Positions 49,339 through 58,302 of a stretch of DNA of 64,000 nt are shown one piece after another. The position numbers and the translations under genes are program-made. Each line of letters begins with the position of its first letter. The stretch's first letter is position 1. This DNA is from Croceibacterium aestuarii (GTDB lineage: Bacteria > Pseudomonadota > Alphaproteobacteria > Sphingomonadales > Sphingomonadaceae): positions 1,876,501-1,940,500 of the forward strand of contig NZ_CP131039.1 of NCBI RefSeq assembly GCF_030657335.1, read 5' to 3'. Below the pieces are notes generated by a model, which was given only the letters and a program-made list of their open reading frames with translations, did no database searches and was not told the origin of the DNA.

Positions 49339-49448
49339 GGTCAGTGATTATGTTGTGATCGATCCGTTCGCAATATCTTTATAGAACGTGGCTTTTTGCC
49401 GATGTTAGGTGTCGTCGAAGAGTCTTACTTTTCTTATTGCCCCCTCGC

Positions 49449-49760
49449 TCACCTAAACTCAATCAACTCGAACGGAATCCCCGAGTTGTCGGCCACGAAC
49501 ACGTAGGTCGGCCGCAGGCCGACGACCGGGCCGAGCACGATTTTCGCGCCATTGGCGGCCGGTTCCTTGGCCGCCGCCTCGGCGTCGTCCACCTGGAAGG
49601 CGAGGTGCTTGACGCCGTGGACGTAGAGGCCGCCATGGCGTCGAAGCGGTAATCGGGCATGGGCCGGTCCTCGTCGACCTGGAACAGCTCGAGGTTGAAG
49701 TCGCCGCGGCGGATCAGGGCGAAGTTCGTCTTCGGGTCGGCGTCCTTGCTCCCTCTCCTC
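49449..49760 (-). pseudogene. Truncated, frameshifted VOC/glyoxalase-family gene
   Basis: Two frames together give the C-terminal half of a VOC protein: KTNFALIRRGDFNLELFQVD and RPMPDYRFDA in one frame, then VHGVKHLAFQVDDAEAAAKE and PTYVFVADNSGIPFELIEFR in another. The switch is near 49620-49640. The N-terminal module and any usable start codon are missing; sequence upstream runs straight into the stop of the GFA gene. It is therefore a decayed gene. Confidence 0.75.
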
Positions 49761-49761
49761 C

Positions 49762-50142
49762 TTAGCCCTCCCGATTGCCCGCAAAACCCCGCATCCCCAC
49801 AAACGCCGGCAACCACTCCTCGCGCCGCACGGTCCAGCACTCGTAGGTCGGCGTAAACCGGCTCGGCGCGTCGAGCGTGCCGAGGTGGACTTCGATCTCG
49901 TCTTCCCAGCGGGCGAAGACCGATCCGCCGCAGGACGGGCAGAAGTGGCGGTTGTTCCAGGCGCGCGTCTCGCCGCTCACGCGCACCGCGTCTTCGGAAA
50001 AAATCGCCGCGGCGTAGAACACCGCGCCGTGATGCTTGCGGCAATCGAGGCAGTGGCACACGCCCACGCGCCGCGGCGCGCCCGTCGCCTCGATCCGCAC
50101 CGCGCCGCACAGGCAGCCGCCGGTTACCGGGTCCGTGGTCAT
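49762..50142 (-). CDS. GFA-family (glutathione-dependent formaldehyde-activating-like) protein
   Basis: A 126-residue zinc protein of the GFA/CENP-V family (PF04828). Cysteines C10, C12, C29, C31, C34, C68 and C71 match the two-zinc pattern: GGCLCGAVRIE, GVCHCLDCRKHHGAVF, and FCPSCGGSVF. The family name derives from one enzyme; most members have no proven substrate. The gene looks intact, although it is flanked by pseudogenes on both sides. Confidence 0.88.
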   Translation of the reverse strand: MTTDPVTGGCLCGAVRIEATGAPRRVGVCHCLDCRKHHGAVFYAAAIFSEDAVRVSGETRAWNNRHFCPSCGGSVFARWEDEIEVHLGTLDAPSRFTPTYECWTVRREEWLPAFVGMRGFAGNREG

Positions 50143-50451
50143 GGCGCTGCTCCTTCCTCTCGCGGCGTGGCTCCAGGCGCTATGCCCGCAAAAACAACTT
50201 TCCTACAGCCCCCGATCTGGTCCACTTGGCTGGATTCACTCCATCCGCACGAGGTGAATCGCCATGAACTTTTCTTGTTTCGACCCTCAAGCGCCGGGCG
50301 GAGCGCGTCCGCGCTCCTTGGCTTTCGGCCTAACCGGCCGGCGCGCGGGCAGTTGTGCTTTGCACGTCTCCGCCTTGGGCTCCGACTCCGCGCTTGCGGT
50401 GCGCTGGGCGCGCACCGGCCCAGTGCTCTCCTCCGGCGTTGGAGGTGCCGC
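50143..50451. other. 309-nt gap before the frameshifted HTH gene
   Basis: No established gene. A 63-codon ORF on the + strand (50264-50455, starting MNFSCFDPQAPGG) has a fair ribosome binding site (GAGGTGA) and its stop overlaps the next ATG (ATGA). It could be a leader peptide or part of decaying sequence; the residues are low-complexity and resemble nothing I know. Confidence 0.4.
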
Positions 50452-51571
50452 ATGACCGCGCATACACCGAACTTGCCCGCGCTCATCGCCGCCATCCCCT
50501 CCGACCAGCACCGCAAGCCGCAGACCGAATTCGTGCGCGAACGGCAGGTGGCCTTTCTCGAGAACCTCTCGATCACCGGCTCGGTGCGCTCGGCCTCCGC
50601 GGCCGCCGGGGTCAGCCACCAGACGGCCTACCGCGCGCGGCGCTCGCAGGGCGGCTTCCGGCTCGCCTGGGACGCGGCGATGGTCGCCGCGCGGGGCCAA
50701 TGCCGATGCAGTGCTCGCCGCGCGGGCGATCGACGGGGTGGAAGAACAGGTGTTCTACCACGGCGAGGTGATCGCCACCCGCACGCGCTATTCCGACCGC
50801 CTGCTGCTCGCCCACCTCGCGCGGCTCGACAAGCTCGTCGCCGATGCCGCGACGCGGGTCTTCGCCGACGAGTGGGACGCGGCGATGGAGCGCTTTGCCC
50901 GCGGCGAGGAGCCGGTCGTTCGCCGGGCCGAGGACGAGCGCGGCGATGGCGCGGCGGGTCCAGATATTTTTGCCCCTGGACCGTGTAACACCCGGTCCAT
51001 GTCCGGCGGCGAGGGCGCGGGGCAGGAGGGTCTCGCCGGGCCCGAGGAGCCGCCCGAGCCGCCCTGTCCCGACTGCGGCGGCTGGTGCCTCGTGCCCGAT
51101 GCCGAGCTGACCGAGGCCGACTGCATGTGGCACGGCAACCGGCTCGAGCGGATGGACGCCGCGCGGCCCGCGGGCGTGCGGCTGCCGCACGACTTCGCCG
51201 ACTACCCGGCCGACGCGGTCGAGGAGGAGCAGCTCGCCGCGTTCGAGGACGGGGTCGAGCAGTGGTGGCAGGTCGTCCCCCCGGGTCCGGACGACGATCC
51301 CGAGGAATGGCGCTATGCCGAGGAGGACCGCTACCACGGGCTGTTCCACTCCGATTACACGCCCGCCGGGGCGTGGAGCGCGGCGCGCGAGAGTGCGGAG
51401 GCGGCGGAGCTGTCCGGCGAAGCGGAGAGCCCGGCGGAGCAGTCTGAGCAGTCGGGCGAGGCGGCGGCCCTGGACGCGGGCCCGGACGCGGCACCGGACG
51501 CGCCCCCGGCCTCGGCCCCGGCGGCGCGCACGCGGGAAACCCGGGGGCCCGCCGTGCATTGTCTGTGGTGA
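50452..51571 (+). pseudogene. Frameshifted gene for an HTH-containing protein
   Basis: The first part (50452-50696) encodes QVAFLENLSITGSVRSASAA and AGVSHQTAYRARR, a helix-turn-helix resembling small-terminase or Trp-repressor-like HTHs. After the GGGG run at 50693-50696 the frame must shift by one base to continue as ADAVLAARAIDGVEEQVFYH and TRYSDRLLLAHLARLDKLVA, then a cysteine pair (CPDCGG) and an acidic tail. The palindromic repeat (50976-51003) is embedded and read through in the second frame. Either a true pseudogene or a one-base sequencing error; function unknown. Confidence 0.7.
50976..51003. repeat. 28-nt palindromic repeat, copy 2
   Basis: Identical over 28 nt to 11829-11856 (arms TGGACCG/CGGTCCA). 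It lies within the second part of the frameshifted HTH gene and is translated in frame as part of PGPCNTRSM, where it separates two low-complexity segments. Both copies follow a T-rich stretch (TATTTTTG here, TTTTTTCTC there). Confidence 0.75.
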
Positions 51572-51632
51572 GGCGCCGGACGTCTCCCACGCTCCCGCGC
51601 CCACCGCTCATGCATGCAGGAGGAGACCCACC

Positions 51633-52100
51633 ATGGACGACCCGACACAGCCGCATTCCCGCACTCTCTCGCCGGCGCTGCTGCTGGCGCTCGGCACGCT
51701 CGGCGCGCTGGCCTTGCCCGGTGCGGCCACCGGCCAGGCCGGCGACCGCGGCAAGATGCTCGACCAGCCGGCCATCACCGCCGCGCTCGACGTCGGCCAC
51801 GCGGGCAATTTCACCGGGCTGATCGACCCCCGCGACGACGAGCTGTGCTACATGCTCAACGCCCCGGTCGACGCGCCCACCCGCGCGGTGATCGCCGATG
51901 ACGGCGGCACGCCGCTGGTCACGCTCGCCACGCCCGATGCCCGCGGCGCCAGCGCCGGGTGCATCGCCATCGCCCCGGCGGCGGTGAAGGCGCTGACCGG
52001 CAAGAATGCGGACGACTATGCGCTGGTGATCGACACCCGCGACTATCCCGCCGAGGTCCGCGCGCCGCTGCACGCCATGCCGAGCCCCGGCTCCGCCTAG
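51633..52100 (+). CDS. Exported protein of unknown function (CHRD-like?)
   Basis: A 155-residue protein. A charged N-terminus is followed by a hydrophobic segment (LSPALLLALGTLGALALPGA) and the site ATGQA, so it is probably exported. The mature part (NFTGLIDPRDDELCYMLNAP, then AVIADDGGTPLVTLATPDAR and AGCIAIAPAAVKALTGK) loosely resembles the beta-rich CHRD domain, but the match is weak. Ribosome binding site GGAGGAG is excellent. Function unknown. Confidence 0.7.
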   Translation: MDDPTQPHSRTLSPALLLALGTLGALALPGAATGQAGDRGKMLDQPAITAALDVGHAGNFTGLIDPRDDELCYMLNAPVDAPTRAVIADDGGTPLVTLATPDARGASAGCIAIAPAAVKALTGKNADDYALVIDTRDYPAEVRAPLHAMPSPGSA

Positions 52101-52131
52101 GGCGGGGCGGGGGCGTCCGGCGCGGCTGCGC

Positions 52132-52407
52132 TCAGCGCGGCGCCTGCCGCTCGACCAGCAGCTTGGCTTCCTTGAGGCCGAGCCCGGTGCGCTCGCGGAC
52201 CAGCTTGATCGCCTCGATCTTGCGCTTGGCCCGCAGCGCCTCCTGCACCTCGGGCTGGGCGAGCACGGTGAGATGGTCCGATCCGGGCTCGAAGGTCGCG
52301 GCGCGCTGCCGCTCGATCATGTCGCGGCTGCCGCCCGACAGCGCCCGCGCCAGCAGCACGAGCAGCAGGAGGGCGGCCGGGACGAGGATCCACAGGGGCA
52401 CGAACAT
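52132..52407 (-). CDS. Membrane-anchored protein with ribosomal L7/L12 C-terminal-like domain
   Basis: A 91-residue protein. Residues about 4-23 form a transmembrane helix (PLWILVPAALLLLVLLARAL). The C-terminal 35 residues (EALRAKRKIEAIKLVRERTG-LGLKEAKLLVE) closely match the L7/L12 C-terminal fold, which in the ribosomal stalk contacts translation factors. Here it is attached to the membrane instead. Proteins of this kind are known in several bacteria, but their role is not established. Confidence 0.82.
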   Translation of the reverse strand: MFVPLWILVPAALLLLVLLARALSGGSRDMIERQRAATFEPGSDHLTVLAQPEVQEALRAKRKIEAIKLVRERTGLGLKEAKLLVERQAPR

Positions 52408-52444
52408 GCCCGCAGGCTAGCCCGCGCCGGCGCCGGCGGTCAAA

Positions 52445-52981
52445 TCAGTTGTCGAGGACGGCGAGGGTGACGGTGCCGTGCCCGGGCCCGATGAGCCCGA
52501 GCTGCTTTGCCGCGGCCTGGCTGACGTCGATCACCCGGCTGCGCGCGAAGGGCCCGCGGTCGTTGACCCGCACGACCACCGACTTGCCGCCGCGGGTCAC
52601 GCGGACCTTGGTCCCGAACGGCAGCGTGCGGTGCGCGGCGGTCAGCTGGGTCGGGTCGAAGGTCTCGCCGCTGGCGGTCTTGCGGCCCTTGAACTTGGGG
52701 CCGTACCAGCTGGCCATGCCGCTGCCGTAAGCCTCCCAGGCCTCGCCCTCGGCGGCCATCGCCTCCTGCGCCGCATCGTCCGCCGTGTCGTCCGCGACCA
52801 GCGCCGCGTCGTCGCCCTGCGGCGCGAACTGCGGCAGCGCGGGGTCGATCGGGGCCTCGATCGTCGCCGCCGGCGCGGGGACGTTGTCCTCGGCGTAGCC
52901 CGGCGCGACCGTGGCGCCGAGCGCCAGCAGCGCCGCGGTGGCCAGGGCGGCCCTCAGGGGGGTGATGATCCTCCGGTCCAT
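52445..52981 (-). CDS. rlpA: RlpA-like septal/peptidoglycan-binding protein (DPBB domain)
   Basis: A 178-residue exported protein. The signal peptide is LRAALATAALLALGATVAPG; a 45-residue acidic linker follows, then the double-psi beta-barrel of RlpA: GMASWYGPKFKGRKTASGET, TAAHRTLPFGTKVRVTRGGK and VRVNDRGPFARSRVIDVSQA. RlpA proteins bind or cleave denuded glycan at the septum. No SPOR domain is present, so this is the short form. ATG 52981 gives a proper signal peptide. Confidence 0.88.
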   Translation of the reverse strand: MDRRIITPLRAALATAALLALGATVAPGYAEDNVPAPAATIEAPIDPALPQFAPQGDDAALVADDTADDAAQEAMAAEGEAWEAYGSGMASWYGPKFKGRKTASGETFDPTQLTAAHRTLPFGTKVRVTRGGKSVVVRVNDRGPFARSRVIDVSQAAAKQLGLIGPGHGTVTLAVLDN

Positions 52982-53246
52982 GTGGGGACTGCAGATACCC
53001 GCCCGGCGATGGCGAAAACACCCGCCCGCCGTCGCCCGGTCCCGATTCGCCTTCGCTTCGTCGCGGCTTGTGGGAACCTTAACCATGACCGCCGGCATCC
53101 GGCCGGTCCGGCGAGCCGCAAGGCGGCTGCCGCCAACGACCGAGTCGCGGTGCCGCGTGGCAGGTCGAAGCGAGGGCCAGAGGTCGCGGGGCGGGAGGTG
53201 CACGGTTGCGCAAGGAGGTGCGACAATGGGGTCGGAGTGTCGAACG

Positions 53247-53278
53247 AGAAAATGGGGCCGGCATTCCTGCCGACCCCA
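53247..53278 (-). terminator. Possible intrinsic terminator within the gene-free stretch
   Basis: TGGGGTCGGCA and TGCCGGCCCCA (one mismatch) enclose a four-base loop; on the minus strand the stem is followed by TTTTCTC. It lies 550 nt after argG, so it may end an untranslated transcript rather than the argG message. Confidence 0.5.
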
Positions 53279-53754
53279 CTCTCACCGGCGGTGGGCCCCG
53301 AAGGGCGCTTATCGCCTGGCGTTTTCGCGCGCTAGCTGTTGAGGCAGCGCCACTCTATCGCCCGGCGCTCGCGCCGGTGCCGGTTCCGTCGGGGGCCGGG
53401 TCCGATCCGAGGATCCTTCCCTTGCCTCCGGCGGTTCCGAGACCGGGCGTCCTTGCCTGGTTTCTCAAGCGGTCCTTCGATCCGAAGATCTCCGCACCAT
53501 CGACACCAGTCCGGCTCGTCCGGCCTTCCGACTGCGCACCTTCGCGGTTTCAACGCTCCGGGATTTGACAGATCCGAAGATCTCTCTTCTCCCTTCGCTC
53601 CACCCCGCGGCGTCTCGCGGTCGGCTCGACAGTGGTTCCAAAATCTCTTCGTCTTTTCAGGGTATTACCCCCTAAATCCGAAGAGCCAATCCCCGCTCTC
53701 GATGACTTGAAGATGCGCCGGAAGGGCGAGTCGGGCAAGCGCGCGAAGCGCCGG

Positions 53755-53797
53755 TTTTCCACTTTCAAGCCAAACAGCGGTGGACAAGGGTGGATAA
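53755..53797. promoter_or_regulatory. Cluster of three DnaA-box-like 9-mers
   Basis: TTTTCCACT (53755-53763, + strand), and on the minus strand TTGTCCACC (53787-53779) and TTATCCACC (53797-53789). The last differs from the consensus TTATCCACA at one position, the others at two. They lie just downstream of argG in the gene-free stretch. A role in replication or DnaA-mediated control is only a possibility. Confidence 0.35.
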
Positions 53798-53829
53798 CTC
53801 AACGCTTCGCCGCACGACGCCGGGAGGGC

Positions 53830-55047
53830 TTAGCGGTCGCGCTTGGCCAGCAGCCGCAGGCGCAGGGCGTTGAGCTTGATGAACCCCTCCGCATCGGTCT
53901 GGTCGTAGGCGCCGGCATCGTCCTCGAAGGTGACGTGCTGCTCGGAATAGAGCGAGTTGGGCGATTTGCGGCCGACCACCATGGCCAGCCCCTTGTAGAG
54001 CTTGAGCCGCACCGTGCCCGAAACCTTCTCCTGGCTCAGGTCGATGGCCGCCTGCAGCATCTCGCGCTCGGGAGCGAACCAGAAGCCGTTGTAGATCAGC
54101 TCGGCGTACTTCGGCATGAGCTCGTCCTTAAGATGTGCGGCCCCGCGGTCGAGCGTGATCTGTTCGATCCCGCGGTGCGCCCGGGCGTAGATCTCGCCGC
54201 CCGGCGTCTCGTACATCCCGCGGCTCTTCATGCCCACGAAACGGTTCTCGACCAGATCGAGCCGGCCGATGCCGTGCTTGCGCCCGAGGTCGTTGAGCGC
54301 GGCCAGCAACGTGGCGGGGCTCATTGCCTCGCCATTGAGCGCAACCCCGTCGCCCTTCTCGAACTCGATCGTGATGTACTCAGGCGCGTCGGGCGCGTCC
54401 TCGGGATTGTCGGTGCGGGAATAGACGTAATCGGGCACTTCCTCCCACGGATCCTCGAGCACCTTGCCCTCCGACGAGGTGTGCAGCAGGTTGGCGTCGG
54501 TCGAGAACGGGCTTTCCCCGCGCTTGTCCTTGGGCACCGGGATCTGGTGCTTCTCGGCCCAGGCGATCAGCGCGGTACGGCTGGTCAGGTCCCATTCGCG
54601 CCACGGGGCGATGACCTTGATGTCGGGCGCGAGCGCGTAGGCGCTCAGTTCGAAGCGGACCTGGTCGTTGCCCTTGCCGGTCGCGCCGTGGGCGATGGCG
54701 TCGGCGCCGGTCTCGCGGGCGATCTCGATCAGGCGCTTGGAGATCAGCGGGCGGGCGATCGAGGTTCCGAGCAGGTAGTCGCCTTCGTAGCGGGCGTTGG
54801 CGCGCATCATCGGGAAGACGAAGTCGCGAACAAACTCCTCGCGCAGGTCGTCGATGTAGATGTGCTTGTCCGGGATGCCCATCATCTGGGCCTTCGCCCG
54901 CGCCGGCTCGAGTTCCTCACCCTGGCCGAGGTCGGCGGTGAAAGTGACGACCTCGCAATCGTAGGTCACCTGCAGCCACTTGAGGATCACGCTGGTGTCG
55001 AGGCCGCCCGAATAGGCGAGGACGACACGCTTGATCTGGTCGGACAT
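53830..55047 (-). CDS. argG: Argininosuccinate synthase
   Basis: Condenses citrulline and aspartate with ATP in arginine synthesis. The 405-residue protein has the ATP-pyrophosphatase P-loop [19 protein letters not shown] at residues 6-24, [20 protein letters not shown], and the citrulline/aspartate site around [20 protein letters not shown]. The ATG at 55047 gives the family N-terminus; codons further upstream are not family-like. No other arg gene lies in the window. Confidence 0.97.
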   Translation of the reverse strand: MSDQIKRVVLAYSGGLDTSVILKWLQVTYDCEVVTFTADLGQGEELEPARAKAQMMGIPDKHIYIDDLREEFVRDFVFPMMRANARYEGDYLLGTSIARPLISKRLIEIARETGADAIAHGATGKGNDQVRFELSAYALAPDIKVIAPWREWDLTSRTALIAWAEKHQIPVPKDKRGESPFSTDANLLHTSSEGKVLEDPWEEVPDYVYSRTDNPEDAPDAPEYITIEFEKGDGVALNGEAMSPATLLAALNDLGRKHGIGRLDLVENRFVGMKSRGMYETPGGEIYARAHRGIEQITLDRGAAHLKDELMPKYAELIYNGFWFAPEREMLQAAIDLSQEKVSGTVRLKLYKGLAMVVGRKSPNSLYSEQHVTFEDDAGAYDQTDAEGFIKLNALRLRLLAKRDR

Positions 55048-55126
55048 GGTCGAAACTCCGCTGGAAACGGCGGCGCGCCTAACAGGCGAGCGCGCCGGCG
55101 GCAACGCAGGAAAGCTTGTTCGCGCT

Positions 55127-55678
55127 TCAGCCCTTGATGGGCCGCGCCTTCAGCTGCGGATTGAGTTCGGAGATATGGTTGAGCCAGGCGCGCGGCTTGC
55201 GCAGCAGCTTTCTTGGGAAATCGACCTTGAGGCCGGCCATTTCGGCGATGCGGCCGACGAAGTGAATGCAGTTGCGCGTATCGAGGTCGTAATAGTCGCC
55301 CGGGTGGTTACGCCAAAGTTCGACCTCCTCGCGCATCTTGCGATAGGTCGCGTCATCGACCGTGACCGTGAAATGGGTATTGGTCTTGGCGATCCACTTG
55401 GGTTCCTCGACCCAGATCGCCTGCTTGACCGGGCCGGTGAGGATCGCCGGAGTCACGTGCTTCGCAGTGAATCCGAAGTTCTCGTCGATCGTCTGCCCGG
55501 TGTCGTCGAGTTTCCCCTTGAAGACCACGAAAGTATGCGGATAGCGGCCGAACAGCACCGAGCCGTTGAAGCTGTGGAACTCGACGCTGACCTTGGCGGC
55601 TGCCGGCTGGGCGAAGCCGGCGAGTCCAGCAAACGCCAGGAGGAGGGCGAGCAGGACAGTACGAAAGGGGCGCGGCAT
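55127..55678 (-). CDS. Exported protein with NlpC/LRAT-like Cys-His pattern
   Basis: A 183-residue protein with signal peptide ([20 protein letters not shown]). The mature part has H48 in [12 protein letters not shown] and C137 in [20 protein letters not shown], an arrangement reminiscent of NlpC/P60 or LRAT-like cysteine hydrolases; the order His before Cys fits the permuted LRAT type. I do not recognise a named family. It is probably periplasmic and may act on the cell wall or on lipids; not proven. Confidence 0.7.
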   Translation of the reverse strand: MPRPFRTVLLALLLAFAGLAGFAQPAAAKVSVEFHSFNGSVLFGRYPHTFVVFKGKLDDTGQTIDENFGFTAKHVTPAILTGPVKQAIWVEEPKWIAKTNTHFTVTVDDATYRKMREEVELWRNHPGDYYDLDTRNCIHFVGRIAEMAGLKVDFPRKLLRKPRAWLNHISELNPQLKARPIKG

Positions 55679-55688
55679 CACCAACCCG

Positions 55689-57053
55689 TTATCCGCCCTT
55701 TGCCTCGCCTTCAACCGCCCGCGCGGTATCAAGGCCTGAAACAAGCGCGGGTAGCTGCAAGGCCAGTCCGGCGGCGCGAAAACCATAGGCCGCCCACAGG
55801 GCCAGCCAGACTCCCTGCGCCCCGAGCGGACGGAGCAACAGGTCGGTGGCGATATAGAGCGCGGTGGCGGCAATCGCCGCGTTGCGCAGCGCCCTCCCGC
55901 GCGTTGCGCCAATGTAGATCCCGTCGAGCATCCAGCTCGGCAGCCCAATCAGCGGGACCAGCGCCGCATAAGGCAGGAAGCGCTCGGCAGTCGTGCGAAC
56001 CGCGGGCTCGGTGGCGATCAGCGCGATGATCCAGTCGCCCGCAAGCCAGAAGGCGAGCGCCAGCAGCACTGCGGAGGCGAGCGAGAACTCGCTCGTCAGG
56101 CGCACCGCGCGCAAGAAGCGCGGCCGCGACTTCGCGCCGATTGCCGCACCGACCCGCGCCTCCGCGGTGAATGCGAATGCGTCGAGCACAAAAGCGGCGA
56201 CGTTGACGAATTGCATCAGCACGTGCTGCGCAGCCAGTGCGACCGCACCGAGCCGTGCGCCGGCGTTGGCGAACCAGGCGAACAGCATCAGCAGGGCGAT
56301 CGTGCGTACCATCAGGTCGCGGTTGACCGCGAAGAGGTGGGCGAGGGCGCTGCGCTCCAACAACTCCTCGCTCCCGGCCCTGCGTGCCAGCGCCACCGGA
56401 CCCGCTCCGGCGATCCGCGTTACGATGACGAGTCCGGTGGCGAGCGCCACCCATTCGGCCAATGCCGTGCCCAGGCCGACGCCCGAAGCGCCCATCCCGA
56501 GGCCGAAGACGAAGGCGATGTCGAACACGGCGTTGGCCAAGTTCATTACGAGCTGCAGAACCAGCGCCGCACGGGTCCGGCCGAGTCCGAACAACCAACC
56601 GGTTACTGCGAACACCGCCAGTGCGGCGGGCGCACCGAAAAAGCGCATGGTCACGTAAGCGCGTGCTTCGGAAGTGGTCTCCGCACCCCCGGCAAACAGC
56701 GCGAAGGCCAGTTCGCGCAGGGGCCACAGCAACGCCAACAGAGCGACGCCAATGGCCGCGCCGACCGCCAGGCCGCGGACGAGCAGCGCGTCGACCTCGC
56801 TCTTGCGACCCGCGCCGCCCGCTTGCGCGGTCAGGCCGGTCATGCCCATACGCAGGAAGCCGAATGTCCAGAAGACAAGGCTGATAACCGTCGCCCCGAG
56901 TGCGACCCCGGCGAGCGCGGCAGCATTGCCTGTGCGACCGATTGCGGCAGTGTCGACGAGGCCGACGAAGGGGATCGACGCCTGCCCGAGCATGATCGGC
57001 CAGGCCTGCGCGAAGACCGCACGGCGGCTCAGCGAGGCGGGCCTGTCGTTCAC
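55689..57053 (-). CDS. MATE-family multidrug/toxin efflux transporter (DinF-like)
   Basis: A 454-residue protein with twelve hydrophobic segments in two homologous halves. It starts with RRAVFAQAWPIMLGQASIPF and contains VDTAAIGRTGNAAALAGVAL, typical of the DinF branch of MATE (Na+ or H+ antiporters). The second half begins around MVRTIALLMLFAWFANAGAR. Substrates are unknown. It starts 1 nt after the stop of the adjacent fatty-acid-modifying gene, suggesting co-transcription. Confidence 0.92.
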   Translation of the reverse strand: MNDRPASLSRRAVFAQAWPIMLGQASIPFVGLVDTAAIGRTGNAAALAGVALGATVISLVFWTFGFLRMGMTGLTAQAGGAGRKSEVDALLVRGLAVGAAIGVALLALLWPLRELAFALFAGGAETTSEARAYVTMRFFGAPAALAVFAVTGWLFGLGRTRAALVLQLVMNLANAVFDIAFVFGLGMGASGVGLGTALAEWVALATGLVIVTRIAGAGPVALARRAGSEELLERSALAHLFAVNRDLMVRTIALLMLFAWFANAGARLGAVALAAQHVLMQFVNVAAFVLDAFAFTAEARVGAAIGAKSRPRFLRAVRLTSEFSLASAVLLALAFWLAGDWIIALIATEPAVRTTAERFLPYAALVPLIGLPSWMLDGIYIGATRGRALRNAAIAATALYIATDLLLRPLGAQGVWLALWAAYGFRAAGLALQLPALVSGLDTARAVEGEAKGG

Positions 57054-57054
57054 C

Positions 57055-58302
57055 TCAGCTCGCGAGCAAGCTGCGCTCGGCCTCCTCGATGTAGGTGCGC
57101 GTCAGCAGCAGGGCATGGCGGCTGCGGACGTACTGGATCTGGTAGTTGCACATCTTGCCGCTCTCGAACGAGGTGGCCGCCCCGGCGAGATAGAACGTCC
57201 ACATCCGGAAGAAACGCTCGTCGTACATGGCGATGATGGCTTCGCGGTTGGCCATGGAGCGCCGGTACCATTCCTGGATCGTCAGGTTGTAATGGAGCCG
57301 CAGCGTTTCGACGTCGGTAGCGATAAGGCGGACCTTCTCGCTCGCGGCTACGGTCTCGCTGAGAGCCGGGATGTAGCCGCCGGGGAAGATGTACTTGTCG
57401 GTGAAGGCATCGGTCGTGCCCGGAGTGCCCATCCGGCCGATGGTGTGGACCAGCATGACACCGTCGTCGTGCATCAGGTTGGCGCAGGCGCGAAAGAACG
57501 TCTCGAACTGCGGCGTGCCGACGTGTTCGAACATGCCGACCGAAACGATCCGGTCGAAGGTGTCGCCGCGCGCTGCTAGGTCGCGGTAATCGATGAGCTC
57601 GAAGCTCACCTTGTCGGCCACACCGGCCTCCACGGCCCGTTCGCGGGCGAGCTTGAGCTGTTCCTCGCTCAGCGTGATGCCATGGACCTCGACTCCGGCG
57701 CGCTGTGCCAGGAAGATGGCCATGCCGCCCCAGCCGCAGCCGATGTCGAGCACGCGCTGGCCGGGCTGGAGGGCCAGCTTGGCGGCGATATGCGCCAGTT
57801 TCGCCTCCTGTGCCTCGCCCAGCGTCATGTCCTCGCGCGGCCAGTAGGCGCAGGAATACTGCATATGCTCCTCGTCGAGCATCAGGCGATAAAGCTCGTT
57901 GCCGACGTCGTAGTGGTGCGAAACGTTGCGCTTCGAGCTGCCGGGCTTGTTGACCGAGCGCAGGGCATAGCGAACGCGGTCGAGAAGCCGGCGGCGCAAG
58001 GTCGGCGAGGCGAGCTTCTCGCCCTTGTCCCACGGTTGATTGCGTCGCAGCAGCTGGATCAGCTCCATGATACCGGCGTTTTCGACGACGATGCGGCCGT
58101 CCATGTAGGCCTCGCCCGCGCCCAGCCGCGGGTCCATCACGACATCGCGCGGAACCCGAGCGTCGGTGAGGCGGATGGAAACATCGGGAAAACCGTCTGC
58201 AGGTTGGCCGAAGGTCGTCGACGTCCCGTCCGCATAGGTGACCGTCAGGCAACCGCGCTTGACGGTCCGGGCGAGGAACCGGTTGAAGAGACTTCGACTC
58301 AT
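57055..58302 (-). CDS. cfa: Cyclopropane-fatty-acyl-phospholipid synthase
   Basis: Transfers a methylene group from S-adenosylmethionine to the double bond of membrane phospholipid chains. The 415-residue protein has SAM motif RVLDIGCGWGGMAIFLAQ, the catalytic region VGMFEHVGTPQFETFF, and VHTIGRMGTPGTTDAFTDKY, retaining the HTIG sequence of the E. coli active site. Further typical parts are YIFPGGYIPALSE and EWYRRSMANREAIIAMYDE. ATG 58302 is chosen; a start 23 codons upstream is possible. Confidence 0.93.
   Translation of the reverse strand: MSRSLFNRFLARTVKRGCLTVTYADGTSTTFGQPADGFPDVSIRLTDARVPRDVVMDPRLGAGEAYMDGRIVVENAGIMELIQLLRRNQPWDKGEKLASPTLRRRLLDRVRYALRSVNKPGSSKRNVSHHYDVGNELYRLMLDEEHMQYSCAYWPREDMTLGEAQEAKLAHIAAKLALQPGQRVLDIGCGWGGMAIFLAQRAGVEVHGITLSEEQLKLARERAVEAGVADKVSFELIDYRDLAARGDTFDRIVSVGMFEHVGTPQFETFFRACANLMHDDGVMLVHTIGRMGTPGTTDAFTDKYIFPGGYIPALSETVAASEKVRLIATDVETLRLHYNLTIQEWYRRSMANREAIIAMYDERFFRMWTFYLAGAATSFESGKMCNYQIQYVRSRHALLLTRTYIEEAERSLLAS

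Larger units (their letters stand above)
47070..49440. other. AT-rich genomic island carrying the PARIS-like pair
   Basis: Base composition changes sharply at both edges. In 48301-48360, 22 of 60 bases are G or C; in 43861-43920 (uvrA) 40 of 60 are. The island consists only of the two overlapping genes and about 110 nt of upstream sequence. No integrase, terminal repeat or tRNA was found; the left edge abuts the uvrA 3' remnant, the right edge a broken VOC gene. Acquisition by horizontal transfer is inferred. Confidence 0.7.
52982..53829. other. 848-nt gene-free stretch upstream of rlpA and downstream of argG
   Basis: No convincing coding sequence on either strand. Features seen are: a terminator-like hairpin on the minus strand (53247-53278); the motif GATCCGAAGATC twice (53478 and 53570) and the variant GATCCGAGGATC once (53403); and three DnaA-box-like 9-mers between 53755 and 53797. 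It could hold a non-coding RNA on the minus strand or replication/regulatory sites. Confidence 0.55.
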
